Assembly: GCA_903868595.1 (NCBI GenBank)
Contig: CAIPVV010000056.1
Location: 1 to 43,623 of the forward strand
Source of the DNA: an uncultured Pseudomonadota bacterium
Lineage (GTDB): Bacteria; Pseudomonadota; Gammaproteobacteria; Steroidobacterales; Steroidobacteraceae
Direction: 5' to 3'
DNA: 43,623 nt
The position numbers and the translations under genes are program-made. The notes under the pieces were generated by a model. It did not search any database, was not told the origin of the DNA, and saw only the letters and a program-made list of their open reading frames with translations. Below are positions 1 through 8,189 of this stretch, one piece after another (the stretch's first letter is position 1; each line of letters starts with the position of its first letter).

Positions 1-2
1 CC

Positions 3-329
3 GCCCCCCCCCGCGACGCCAGTGGAACCCTGGCGAGCGGCCAGCCCGTCAAGAGCCCCGCGCAGCTCAACAAGGCAATCCTGGAGCGTCCGGATCAGTT
101 CGTGCAGACGCTGACCGAGAAGCTCATGGTGTTTGCGCTGGGCCGGCCGCTGCGCCCCCAGGACATGCCCGCCGTGCGCACGATCGTGCGCCAGGCGGCG
201 AGCGAGGACTACAGGTTGGAGGCGATCGTGAAGGGCATCGTGCGCAGCGACGCCTTCCGCATGAATCGCTTGCCCGCCGGGACTGTCCCGACGCGGACCG
301 CTCGGGTGGATGACAGGGACGGGAGATAA
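3..329 (+). CDS. DUF1592/DUF1585-family protein, C-terminal part only
   Basis: The reading frame is open from the window edge and ends at TAA 327-329, so only about 108 C-terminal residues are present and the 5' part lies outside. The residues read like the DUF1585 end of large secreted DUF1587/DUF1592/DUF1588/DUF1585 proteins: a DASGTL stretch, then LNKAILERPDQFVQTLTEKL, then the FALGRPL motif and a closing IVRSDAFRMNR segment. These proteins are common in Planctomycetes, Acidobacteria and some Gammaproteobacteria, and their biochemical role is unsettled. A DUF1552 gene follows after 5 nt, which is the usual pairing for this family, so the two are probably co-transcribed and co-functional. 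The last ~17 residues (Arg/Asp-rich) look unconserved. Confidence 0.8.
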   Translation, partial: APPRDASGTLASGQPVKSPAQLNKAILERPDQFVQTLTEKLMVFALGRPLRPQDMPAVRTIVRQAASEDYRLEAIVKGIVRSDAFRMNRLPAGTVPTRTARVDDRDGR

Positions 330-334
330 GCATC

Positions 335-1657
335 GTGTTCATTACCAAGAAGCACCTATCACGTCGCACCGTGCTGCGCGGCCTGGGCGTTACCGCCGCG
401 CTGCCACTGCTGGATGCAATGATCCCCGCGGCCACCGCGCTGGCCGACACCGCTGCCGCGCCCAAACCGCGGTTGGGCTTCTTCTACTTCCCGCATGGCG
501 CGGTGATGGAGAAGTGGACGCCGAAGACGGAGGGGCGGGACTTCGAACTGATGCCGATCGTTGATCCGCTCGCGGCGCACCGCAAGCAACTCACCATCCT
601 CAGCAACATCGGCAACAAGCCTGGCGAGAGCCGCGCCGTGCACGCACTGGTGCCGGCCACGTGGCTCTCCTGCGTGCATCCCAAGGAGGGCCTGGAGCCC
701 TCGATGTCGCCTACGGTCGACCAGATCGCTGCCCGGCACATCGGGCAGGATACGCCCTGGCCGTCGCTGGAGACCGCCACGGCCCAGGGCCACGGCGTGG
801 GCAGCGCCTGCGAGCGCGGCTACGGCTGCAGCTACTCGGGCACGCTGTCGTTCCGCACCGCCTCCACCCCCCTGCCGGTGGAGAGCAATCCCCGCCAGCT
901 GTTCATGCGCCTGTTCGGCCAGGGCGATACGCTGGAGGAGCGCAAGTTCCTCAGCCGCCAGACCAGCAGCATCCTGGATATGCTCTCCGGCGAGATCAGC
1001 TCCCTGGACCGCCGGCTGGGACCGCAGGACCGCCGTACGCTCACCGACTACCTGGACAGCGTTCGGGAGATCGAGCGGCGGGTGCATAACGCGGAGAACG
1101 GCGAGCTGGCCAAGCTCACCCTCCCGCAGGCCCCGGGCGCCACGTCGGAGAACTTCGACGAGCACCTGAAGCTCATGTACAGCCTGATCGCGCTGGCCTA
1201 CCAGGGCAACCTCACGCGTATCCAGACGTTCATGATCGCCCCCGAAGTCAGCGAGCAGACCTACAACTTCATCGGCGTGCCCGATGCGTTCCACGCGATC
1301 TCCCACCACGCGAACGACCCGGACAAGAAGGATCGCCTCTCCAAGATCCAGCGCTACCACACGCAGGTGTTCGCGGGGTTCCTGGACACGCTGGCGAACA
1401 TGCCGGACGGCGATGGCAGCATGCTGGACCACTCGTTGATGCTCTACGGGAGCAACATGAGCAACAGCAACGCGCACAACCAGTACCCACTGCCCACGGC
1501 GATCGTGGGCGGCGGCTGCGGCAAGCTGCGCGGCGGGCAGCACATCAACTTCAAGGAGCGCACGCCGCTGGCCAACGTGCTGCTGACGATGCTGCAGCGA
1601 GCCGACGTGCCCGTCCAGAGCGTGGGCGACAGCACCGGCGTCATCACGCAACTCTAA
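335..1657 (+). CDS. DUF1552 domain protein, Tat-exported
   Basis: 440 residues with a GTG start, preceded by GGGAGA at 321-326 (8 nt spacing). The N-terminus carries a twin-arginine signal (SRRTVLRGLG, then a hydrophobic stretch ending near ALADTAAA), so the protein is expected to fold in the cytoplasm and be exported. The mature start KPRLGFFYFPHGAVMEKW and the later LMLYGSNMSNSNAHN and IVGGGCGKLRGGQHI segments are typical of DUF1552, a family related to DUF1501 and possibly to the sulfatase/alkaline-phosphatase fold; no catalytic activity is established. It lies 5 nt after the DUF1585 gene and 11 nt before the ankyrin gene, which suggests one operon acting in the periplasm. Confidence 0.85.
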   Translation: MFITKKHLSRRTVLRGLGVTAALPLLDAMIPAATALADTAAAPKPRLGFFYFPHGAVMEKWTPKTEGRDFELMPIVDPLAAHRKQLTILSNIGNKPGESRAVHALVPATWLSCVHPKEGLEPSMSPTVDQIAARHIGQDTPWPSLETATAQGHGVGSACERGYGCSYSGTLSFRTASTPLPVESNPRQLFMRLFGQGDTLEERKFLSRQTSSILDMLSGEISSLDRRLGPQDRRTLTDYLDSVREIERRVHNAENGELAKLTLPQAPGATSENFDEHLKLMYSLIALAYQGNLTRIQTFMIAPEVSEQTYNFIGVPDAFHAISHHANDPDKKDRLSKIQRYHTQVFAGFLDTLANMPDGDGSMLDHSLMLYGSNMSNSNAHNQYPLPTAIVGGGCGKLRGGQHINFKERTPLANVLLTMLQRADVPVQSVGDSTGVITQL

Positions 1658-1668
1658 GGGTCCTGACC

Positions 1669-3267
1669 GTGCACCACCGCCTTCGTCGTGTGATTTTCCG
1701 CGCAATCGGGGCCCTGGCCCTCGCGCTGGGCGCCGCCGCCGTGGCCGTGGCCGGCCCGGAGACGCCGGCCCCCGCCGTCAGCGTCGTCGTGCCGGTGGAG
1801 CGCCCCGCCCCGTTGGTGCAGGCGGCGCGCAGCCAGGACCTGGCGGGCGTAACCCGGCAACTCGCCGCCAAGCCCCGCCCGGACGTGAACCAGCGCTCCG
1901 CTGACGGCACGACGGCGCTGCACTGGGCGGTGTACCACAATGAACTGGCGCTGGTGGAGCGGCTGATCTTGGCCGGTGCGAACGTCAACGCGCGCAACGA
2001 CTACGACGCCACGCCCCTCTCGGAGGCGGCGGTCACCGGCAACGTGGCGGTGCTGCGCAAGCTGCTGGCGGCGGGCGCGGACGTGGAGTCCCGCAATGCC
2101 GACGGGCAGACCGCCCTCATGGTCCTGGCCCGCTCGAGCAATGTAGAGGGTACCCGGCTGCTGCTGGCACGCGGCGCCAAGGTCAACGCGCGCGAACAGT
2201 GGCGCGGACAGACCGCGCTCATGTGGGCTGCCGCCGAGGCACAGCCGGCGATGGTCAAGCTGCTGCTGGCCCACGGCGCCGAGGTCAATGCACGCTCCAA
2301 CGAGAACAAGTTCGAGCGCCAGGTGACCGCCGAGCCGCGCATGCAGGCGCGCCCGTCGGGCGGCTTCACGCCGCTGCTGTATGCCGCGCGCCGCGGCTGC
2401 ACCGAATGCGCGAAGCGCCTGGTGGCCGCTGGCGCCGACGTGAACCTGGCCGACCCGGATGGCGTCAGCCCCCTGCTGCTGGCCACGCTGAACTTCAGCT
2501 TCGACACCGCCGCCTACCTCATCGAGCACGGCGCGGACGTGGACAAGTGGGATGCCTGGGGCCGTTCGGCGCTGTACGCGGCCGTGGACATGAACACGCT
2601 GCCCACCGGCGGCCGCGCCGACCGGCCGTCGCTGGATCACACCACGGGGCTGGAACTCATCGCGCAGCTGCTCAAGGCCGGCGCGAACCCCAACCTGCAG
2701 CTCAAGCTCTTCCCGCCCTATCGCTCCCTGCGCGATGACCGGGGTGCCGATGGGCTGCTCTCGATCGGCAGCACACCGCTGCTGCGCGCGGCCAAGGCCG
2801 GGGACCTGGAGGCGATGAAGCTGCTGCTGGCCTACCAGGCGCGCGTGGACCTGCCCACGGCCACCGGCGTCACGCCGCTGATGGCGGCCGCCGGCAACGG
2901 CTCCACGAACCTGGACACGCGTGGCCGCTACAAGAGCGAGGCCCAGGCCGACGCCGCGGTGAAGCTGCTGCTGGCGGCGGGCGCCGACATCAACGCCCGC
3001 GACCGCAACGGCCAGACGGCGCTGCACGGCGCGGCCGGCTGGGGCTACAACGCGCTTGTCCAGACGCTGGCAGCCAACCGCATCGACCTGACTGCCCGGG
3101 ATGCGCAGGGACGCACCGCGGCGGACGTGGCGCACGGCTCGGCCACGAGCTCCGGTCGCGCGGCCTCCCAGCCACACCCGGAGACCGAGGCACTGCTGCG
3201 CCAGCTCATGGGCCAGGGACAGGTGGCCGGGTCCACGCCGGCCCCGGTTCCGCTCGCCTCGAACTAG
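1669..3267 (+). CDS. Secreted ankyrin-repeat protein
   Basis: 532 residues with a GTG start 11 nt after the DUF1552 gene. A signal peptide is visible (RRVIFRAIGALALALGAAAVAVAG). The rest is a string of ankyrin repeats: I count about eight to nine units, seen as repeated G-TALHWAV, TPLSEAA, TALMVLA, TALMWAA and TPLLYAA openings followed by LLLA-GA-VNAR closings. Two repeats are interrupted by longer insertions, near residues 205-225 and 325-365. Ankyrin repeats bind proteins and have no enzymatic role, so this may be a periplasmic scaffold or partner for the neighbouring DUF proteins; the partner cannot be named from sequence. A similar ankyrin gene next to DUF1552 genes fits a recurring cluster, from memory rather than a search. 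Confidence 0.85.
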   Translation: MHHRLRRVIFRAIGALALALGAAAVAVAGPETPAPAVSVVVPVERPAPLVQAARSQDLAGVTRQLAAKPRPDVNQRSADGTTALHWAVYHNELALVERLILAGANVNARNDYDATPLSEAAVTGNVAVLRKLLAAGADVESRNADGQTALMVLARSSNVEGTRLLLARGAKVNAREQWRGQTALMWAAAEAQPAMVKLLLAHGAEVNARSNENKFERQVTAEPRMQARPSGGFTPLLYAARRGCTECAKRLVAAGADVNLADPDGVSPLLLATLNFSFDTAAYLIEHGADVDKWDAWGRSALYAAVDMNTLPTGGRADRPSLDHTTGLELIAQLLKAGANPNLQLKLFPPYRSLRDDRGADGLLSIGSTPLLRAAKAGDLEAMKLLLAYQARVDLPTATGVTPLMAAAGNGSTNLDTRGRYKSEAQADAAVKLLLAAGADINARDRNGQTALHGAAGWGYNALVQTLAANRIDLTARDAQGRTAADVAHGSATSSGRAASQPHPETEALLRQLMGQGQVAGSTPAPVPLASN

Positions 3268-3333
3268 CGGCCGACATTGCGATATCCGCGCAGGCCCCAA
3301 GGCCCGCGCCAGGCGCCTGCGCCGGGAGATGAT

Positions 3334-4257
3334 GTGGACAGACGGATGTTTCTAACCCAGCTGCTACCCGCCGCCGCGGCGACCTGCTCGTACGCGGCTC
3401 TTGCCGCCCCGGCCGCGGCGCCGCAGCTCACGCTCACGCCCCTGGCAGATCGACTGACCTTGATCTGCGGGGGCGGCGGCAACGTTGTTGTCTTCAATGC
3501 TCCCGAAGGCGTGCTGCTGGTGGACGGTGGTTCGCCCGAGCAGTCCGCCCGCGTGCTGTCTGCCGTGCGCGCACTGAGCGGCCAGAAGGGCGTACACACG
3601 CTGTTCAACACGCATTGGCACTGGGACCAGACCGGCTCCAACAAGACGCTGGGCGCCGCCGGCACGCAGATCATCGCGCACGAGAACACCCGCCTGTGGC
3701 TCTCCACCGACGCGGACGTGAAATGGCAGAAGCGGGTCTACCCGCGCCTGCCCCCGCAGGCCCGCCCGACCAAGACGATCTACACAACCGACACCCTCGC
3801 CTTCGGCGGTGAACAGATCGACTACGGCTACCTGCCGCAGGCCCACACGGACGGCGATCTCTTCGTGTACTTCCGGAAGGCCAACGTGCTGGTCGGCAGC
3901 GACGTCTTGTCCGCCGGCCGCTACCCGATCATCGACTACTCGACGGGCGGCTGGATCGGCGGCCTAGCGGAGGCAACGCACCAGCTGCTGCAGCTGGGCA
4001 ATGAGCAGACCCAGTACATTCCCGGCACCGGGACGGTGCTGTCGCGCACCGACGTGCAGGCCGAGCGCGAGATGCTGGTCACGGTGCAGCAGCGGCTCCC
4101 CAAGCTCCTCGCGCAGGGCATGAGCGCCCCGGACATGGTGGCGGCGGCACCGCTGCGGGACCAGGAGGCCCAGTGGGGAGATCCCACGCAGTTCATCACC
4201 AACGCCTGGCCGGGCTTGGTGGCGCGGGCACGCGAACTGGGCGTTTCCATCGTCTAA
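3334..4257 (+). CDS. Tat-type secreted metallo-beta-lactamase-fold protein with altered metal site
   Basis: 307 residues. The chosen start is GTG 3334 because GGGAG at 3324-3328 sits 5 nt upstream and the product then opens with DRRMFLTQLLP, a twin-arginine signal. A longer TTG start at 3277 has no such support. The MBL fold is clear: LLVDGG (61-66), THWHWDQTG (93-101), H171 in QAHTDGD and D190 in GSDVL. H94, H96, H171, D98 and D190 are present, but the His that normally ends HxHxDH is Gln99 and the PGHG-type His near the end is Thr232, so the second metal site looks impaired. It may be a one-metal hydrolase or a non-classical member. It is the last gene of the DUF1585-DUF1552-ankyrin run. 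Confidence 0.8.
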   Translation: MDRRMFLTQLLPAAAATCSYAALAAPAAAPQLTLTPLADRLTLICGGGGNVVVFNAPEGVLLVDGGSPEQSARVLSAVRALSGQKGVHTLFNTHWHWDQTGSNKTLGAAGTQIIAHENTRLWLSTDADVKWQKRVYPRLPPQARPTKTIYTTDTLAFGGEQIDYGYLPQAHTDGDLFVYFRKANVLVGSDVLSAGRYPIIDYSTGGWIGGLAEATHQLLQLGNEQTQYIPGTGTVLSRTDVQAEREMLVTVQQRLPKLLAQGMSAPDMVAAAPLRDQEAQWGDPTQFITNAWPGLVARARELGVSIV

Positions 4258-4485
4258 GCGGTGCGGCGCCACGCGCTGGCGGGGATCGCAGCCTCTAGGT
4301 CGTGACCGCGGACCAGGCCGGTGCCTGGGAGAAGCTCTCTTTAGCGAGCGCCACCGCCTTCCCGGTCACCCCATCCGCAGGCGCACAGATCACCCTGCGG
4401 CTCCCCGGGTGCCGTCCGGCACGCTGGAGTGGTGCTCGAACATGACCGGGCCGAAGCGTGCGCGGGTGAAGCGATGCGGCCCTAA
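4258..4485. other. Non-coding stretch after the MBL gene
   Basis: No credible gene on either strand. The open frames here lack a ribosome-binding site and resemble no family I know. No T-rich terminator hairpin was found after the MBL gene. Together with the LuxR remnant this makes a 656-bp gene-poor spacer between two convergent transcription units. Confidence 0.5.
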
Positions 4486-4758
4486 GGAGCGCAGCGTGCG
4501 CTCCGGCAAGCGCCAGATGCGGTTAAACAGCGGCGGGAGCGAGCTCAGGCGGCACCCGAGTGCGCTATCGCCATGGACCTGTTGGTCCAGGAGGACATGG
4601 CTGCAATCTGCAACAAGCGCGGGATCAGCAAAGAGACAGCCAGGACGCACGTCAAGAGCCTGCTGCGCAAGACCGGCGCGAGCAGCCAGAAGAAGCTTCT
4701 GGCGCTGCTCACGAGACTGGCGATGCTGTCGCCGCAGCAGGACAGCAGTCTGAAATAG
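4486..4758 (+). pseudogene. LuxR-type regulator remnant (HTH end only)
   Basis: The frame opens only after TAA 4483-4485 and ends at TAG 4756-4758. The last 61 residues, from ATG 4573, contain a near-complete LuxR/GerE helix-turn-helix: MAAICNKRGISKETARTHVK followed by SLLRKTGASSQKKLLALL. The upstream residues AAPECAIAMDLL fit the start of that domain (compare LTxAEAxxAxxL), but no sensor or receiver domain is readable in any frame further upstream. I take it as the decayed 3' end of a regulator gene. It could also be an unusually short stand-alone HTH protein starting at 4573, but no ribosome-binding site supports that. Confidence 0.5.
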
Positions 4759-4913
4759 GGCCTCTGCGGGCTAGGGCACGGCTATAGCCACCTGGCCTAG
4801 GCGACTGATCGCCTTTTATCCGCGATATGAGACCTGACGGCAGCACGCCTGGCGTCGCTGTCTGTGCAACTTCGCACCGCTGCCGGATCCACCGGCGAGT
4901 GACCCTGGGCGCG

Positions 4914-5867
4914 TCAGGCGACCCGGTTTTTCGGCGGCCGTCCCGAGAAATGATCCAGAAGGCTCTGGATCACCATCGCCCCCATGCGGCCACGCGTCTC
5001 GCGCGTGGCCGTTCCCAGATGGGGCGTGAGCAGTACATGGGACATCGAAAGCAGCTCGGGCGGGACCTGCGGCTGCTGCTCAAACACATCCAGCGCCGCC
5101 GTTCCCAGCTCGCCACTCTTGAGCGCAGCGATCAGCGCCGCGCTGTCCACGACCGAGCCGCGTGCGACATTGACCAGGATGCCCTGCTCCCCAAGCGCGC
5201 GAAGTACCGGCGCATTGATCAGGTGCCGGGTAGCCGGCCCACCGGCACAGGCTATTACCAGTGCATCGGACTGCGTGGCCAGCTGCACCAGGTCCGGAAC
5301 ATACTCCTGCGCCACCGCAGGCTTGGCCCGGGGTCCATACCACTTGACCCGCATGCAAAACGCCTCGGCGCGGCGCGCGACGGCGGCCCCGATTGCACCC
5401 AGCCCCACGATGCCCAGCGTCATTCCGGTCAGGGAGCGGGCCAGGGGAAACGGGCCCTTCGACCACTTGCCGGCCAACAGGAAGCGGTTGGCCTCCTGAA
5501 CGTGCCTGCAGCGGTCGATCAGTAGCGCCATAGCCAAATCCGCAACGTCATCGGCAACAACCCCGGGGGTATGGGTAACGACGAGCTTACGGGAGCGCGC
5601 CGCTGCCAGGTCCAACGCGTCCAGTCCAATACCCAGGCTGGCGATGATCTCAAGGTTAGGAAAATAGTCGATCAGCGCCCTGTCGGCGCCCCGGATGCCG
5701 TTGGTCACCAGCCCCCGCACGGCAGCGCGCTGCGCGTCCGGCAGCTGCGGCGACTCCCCGTGGCTCAGATGCAGCGTGAACCGACCGTCCTGTAGCGCCG
5801 CAAGCTCCGGCGGTAGGCGGAACGTGACGAACAATTCCGGGGTCACCTCCATAACCTCACTCGCCAT
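4914..5867 (-). CDS. D-isomer specific 2-hydroxyacid dehydrogenase (hydroxypyruvate/glyoxylate reductase type)
   Basis: 317 residues, close to the normal family length. The Rossmann motif GLGAIG is at 155-160, the catalytic Arg is R236 in NVARGSVVD, the acidic partner is E263 in LDVFEQQP, and the catalytic His is H283 in LLTPHLG. The enzyme is expected to reduce a 2-keto acid to a D-2-hydroxyacid with NAD(P)H in the cytosol; the N-terminal pattern resembles glyoxylate/hydroxypyruvate reductases. The start overlaps the 3' end of the upstream IlvD/Edd-type gene by 11 nt, so the two are translated from one message. A second in-frame ATG lies 15 nt inside. The pairing with a dehydratase hints at sugar-acid or hydroxy-acid metabolism, which is inference. 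Confidence 0.85.
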   Translation of the reverse strand: MASEVMEVTPELFVTFRLPPELAALQDGRFTLHLSHGESPQLPDAQRAAVRGLVTNGIRGADRALIDYFPNLEIIASLGIGLDALDLAAARSRKLVVTHTPGVVADDVADLAMALLIDRCRHVQEANRFLLAGKWSKGPFPLARSLTGMTLGIVGLGAIGAAVARRAEAFCMRVKWYGPRAKPAVAQEYVPDLVQLATQSDALVIACAGGPATRHLINAPVLRALGEQGILVNVARGSVVDSAALIAALKSGELGTAALDVFEQQPQVPPELLSMSHVLLTPHLGTATRETRGRMGAMVIQSLLDHFSGRPPKNRVA

Positions 5868-7566
5868 CTTCGTAGGCCCAGTCCACTGCGCCGGAGTGCG
5901 TCACCGCACCGTTGCACGCCGGGCCCACGAGCTTCTCGTACTTCTCCAGAACGCCGCCCAGGGCCTTGCGCACCGGTGGAGACCAATCCGTGCGCCGTGC
6001 CGCAAGCTCCGCCGGTGTGAGCTGCACGGAGAGCTCGCCACTGACCGCATCGATCACCACCACGTCCCCGCTGCGCAGCAGGCCGATCGGACCGCCGACG
6101 ACGGCTTCCGGCCCTACATAGCCTATGCACATGCCGCGCGTCGCGCCGGAGAATCGCCCATCGGTCAACAGCGCGACCTGCTCGCCCAGGCCCTGGCCAT
6201 AGAGGGCGGCCGTCACGCTGAGCATCTCGCGCATGCCAGGTCCACCCTTGGGCCCTTCGTTGCGGATCACCAGCACATCGCCCGACTCATACCGACCCGC
6301 GGCCACGGCGAGCATGCAGGACTCCTCGTCTTCAAACACACGGGCGGGCCCGCAGAAGCGCAGCGACTTCAGGCCGGCAGTCTTCAGCAGCGCGCCCTCG
6401 GGGGCGAGATTGCCCTTGAGCACCTGCACGCCACCGCTGGCGGACAGCGGCGCGTCCACTGCCCGCACGACTGTCCCGTCTGGCTTGCGGACTGCAGACA
6501 GCGCGCTCGCCAATTCAACGCCGGAGAGGGTGAGCACCTCGCCATGCACCAGCCCGGCCTCAAGCAGCGCCGCCAGTACCGCCGGTACGCCACCGGCATG
6601 ATGCAGATCACGCGCCAGATACCTGCCACCGGGCTGCAGGTCGGCGATATGCGGCGTGCGGTTGAACACCCGCGCCACGTCATCCAGCGTGAACGCGATG
6701 CCCGCCTCATGCGCGATGGCCGGGATATGCAGCGCCGCGTTGGTGGAGCCGCCGGTTGCGGCCACCGCAGCGCAGGCATTCTCAAGACTCTTGAGCGTCA
6801 CCAGGTCACGCGGCAGCGGCCCCCCGCTCTCCAGGCGACGCGTGAGGTCATGACCGGCGCGACGCGCCAGGGCCAGGCGCTCGCTGTAGACCGCCGGCAC
6901 CATGGATGAGCCCAGCGGCGAGAGGCCCAGCGCCTCCCCCACCATCGCCATGGTGTTGGCTGTGAACTGCCCGGGGCAGGCCCCCACCGTGGGCAGGCAG
7001 CTGCGCTCCAGCGCATCCAGCTCCTGCCGCGTCATCGTGCCGACCTGCACACTGCCGACGCCCTCGATGACGTCGAGAATCGTGCCGTCGCCACCGTCGG
7101 CCCTGCGGCCCGGCAGCATCGCGCCGCCATAGATGAAGACCGATGGCACGTTCAGGCGCACCATGGCCATCATGAGCGCCGGAAGGGTCTTGTCGCAGCC
7201 ACCAAACCCCACCAGCGCGTCATAGCCGTGGCCGCGCACCACCATTTCCACGCTGTCGGCGATCAGCTCGCGCGACAGAAGGCTCATGCGCATGCCGGCA
7301 TGATTCATCGAGGTGCCATCGGAAACCGAGACCGTCGAGAAGCTCACCGGTACCCCGCCGGCCGCAGCCACGCCAAGCCTCGCCTGGTCCGCCTGCGGTA
7401 GCAGGGACATCGAGCAGGGGGTATTCTCGCCCGCGGTGGTTACGATGCCGACGAAGGATTTGTTGAAATCCTCCTCATCCAAGCCGGTCGCCCGCAGGAA
7501 CGCTCGTTGCGGTGCGCGGGCAAGGCCATGGGTGATCACCCGCGAGCGGTGCTTGTGTAGTGACAT
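5857..7566 (-). CDS. ilvD: Dihydroxy-acid dehydratase family protein (IlvD/Edd)
   Basis: 569 residues, full length for the family. The Fe-S ligands are visible as C51 (NTPCSMS), C124 (GGCDKT) and C197 (GACPGQFTANTM), and the family signatures TDGRFSG and GPGMREM are present. Dihydroxy-acid dehydratase makes 2-keto acids for valine and isoleucine synthesis; other members dehydrate sugar acids. I cannot separate the two roles with certainty. No other ilv gene is nearby, and the overlapping downstream gene is a 2-hydroxyacid dehydrogenase rather than an ilv gene, which makes a sugar-acid role possible. The gene is transcribed divergently from the DUF2892 gene, with about 90 bp between the chosen starts. 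Confidence 0.8.
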   Translation of the reverse strand: MSLHKHRSRVITHGLARAPQRAFLRATGLDEEDFNKSFVGIVTTAGENTPCSMSLLPQADQARLGVAAAGGVPVSFSTVSVSDGTSMNHAGMRMSLLSRELIADSVEMVVRGHGYDALVGFGGCDKTLPALMMAMVRLNVPSVFIYGGAMLPGRRADGGDGTILDVIEGVGSVQVGTMTRQELDALERSCLPTVGACPGQFTANTMAMVGEALGLSPLGSSMVPAVYSERLALARRAGHDLTRRLESGGPLPRDLVTLKSLENACAAVAATGGSTNAALHIPAIAHEAGIAFTLDDVARVFNRTPHIADLQPGGRYLARDLHHAGGVPAVLAALLEAGLVHGEVLTLSGVELASALSAVRKPDGTVVRAVDAPLSASGGVQVLKGNLAPEGALLKTAGLKSLRFCGPARVFEDEESCMLAVAAGRYESGDVLVIRNEGPKGGPGMREMLSVTAALYGQGLGEQVALLTDGRFSGATRGMCIGYVGPEAVVGGPIGLLRSGDVVVIDAVSGELSVQLTPAELAARRTDWSPPVRKALGGVLEKYEKLVGPACNGAVTHSGAVDWAYEDGE

Positions 7567-7655
7567 CGGAATGTACCTATCCTCATCGCGGCTGATGGCC
7601 GTACGCCTGCCCCAGCAAGAGTATGCTATGCAAAGCTGTTCAAGGGGAGGCGGCC

Positions 7656-7841
7656 GTGACCAAGAATGAAGGAAGCGCGGATCGGGTCCTGCGCGCCATC
7701 GCGGGGGCCGCGCTGATCGGGCTGGCTCTCGGCGGCCTCATCGGTGCCTGGGGCTGGGTGGGCCTGCTACCACTGGCCACGGCCGCGATAGGCTGGTGCC
7801 CCGCCTACACCCTCCTGGGCATCAAGACCTGCAGGAATTGA
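7656..7841 (+). CDS. DUF2892 family small inner-membrane protein
   Basis: 61 residues. The start is GTG 7656, chosen because AGGGGAGG at 7643-7650 lies 5 nt upstream; an in-frame ATG at 7623 would add eleven unconserved residues and would place that Shine-Dalgarno sequence inside the gene. The protein has two short hydrophobic segments (AIAGAALIGLALGGLIGAW and WVGLLPLATAAIGWC) and the family ending GWCPAYTLLGIKTC with two cysteines. DUF2892 domains also occur as the C-terminal membrane part of the rhodanese YgaP, which suggests a sulfur link, but the function of stand-alone members is unknown. Confidence 0.8.
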   Translation: MTKNEGSADRVLRAIAGAALIGLALGGLIGAWGWVGLLPLATAAIGWCPAYTLLGIKTCRN

Positions 7842-8189
7842 GACCTGGGCCTTCGGTTTCTAGCGCAGGCCAAGGCCCACTTGCCCGCCAGGGAACTGCG
7901 GGCCTATAACTCGGGCACCCGCAGCGGCACAGGCGGTGACGAGAGGATTTGGCTGCGTGTCGACGCCCGCTGCAATGCGCAGGGGTGCTTGCAGCCTGCA
8001 GTAGCCGCAGATTTCCCCCCGGACGCGTGGCCCGGCGCACCTGGCGATGGCTGAAGCAGTAGCTGGCTTCCCGGTTCGCGCTGCAAGGCATGCGGACTGT
8101 GCCGGCGCGGACAGCGCCACGGCCAGCATCCGGGGCCGGACCAGAAACCGGACCTGACGCATTGACCAACGCATCCGGCCCACCGGATC
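7842..8189. other. 348-bp stretch without a recognisable gene
   Basis: No supported gene was seen. A frame on the minus strand runs through this region into the SnoaL gene and ends at 7860 with a Gly/Leu-rich tail, but it has no start signal and is antisense to a convincing gene for most of its length. No RNA gene or terminator with a T-tract was found. The promoter of the SnoaL pair must lie here, although no good -35/-10 pair is evident. Confidence 0.4.

Noticed and set aside
1654..3300. Long open frame on the minus strand (548 residues) opposite the ankyrin gene.
   Set aside because: The repeats and GC bias produce a stop-free antisense frame; it has no start signal or known domain. The same holds for the long frames opposite ccmF (19003-20667) and uvrC (26370-28319).
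3277..3333. TTG 3277 as start of the MBL-fold protein.
   Set aside because: It has no Shine-Dalgarno sequence and adds a Pro/Arg-rich segment in front of the Tat signal; GTG 3334 has GGGAG 5 nt upstream.
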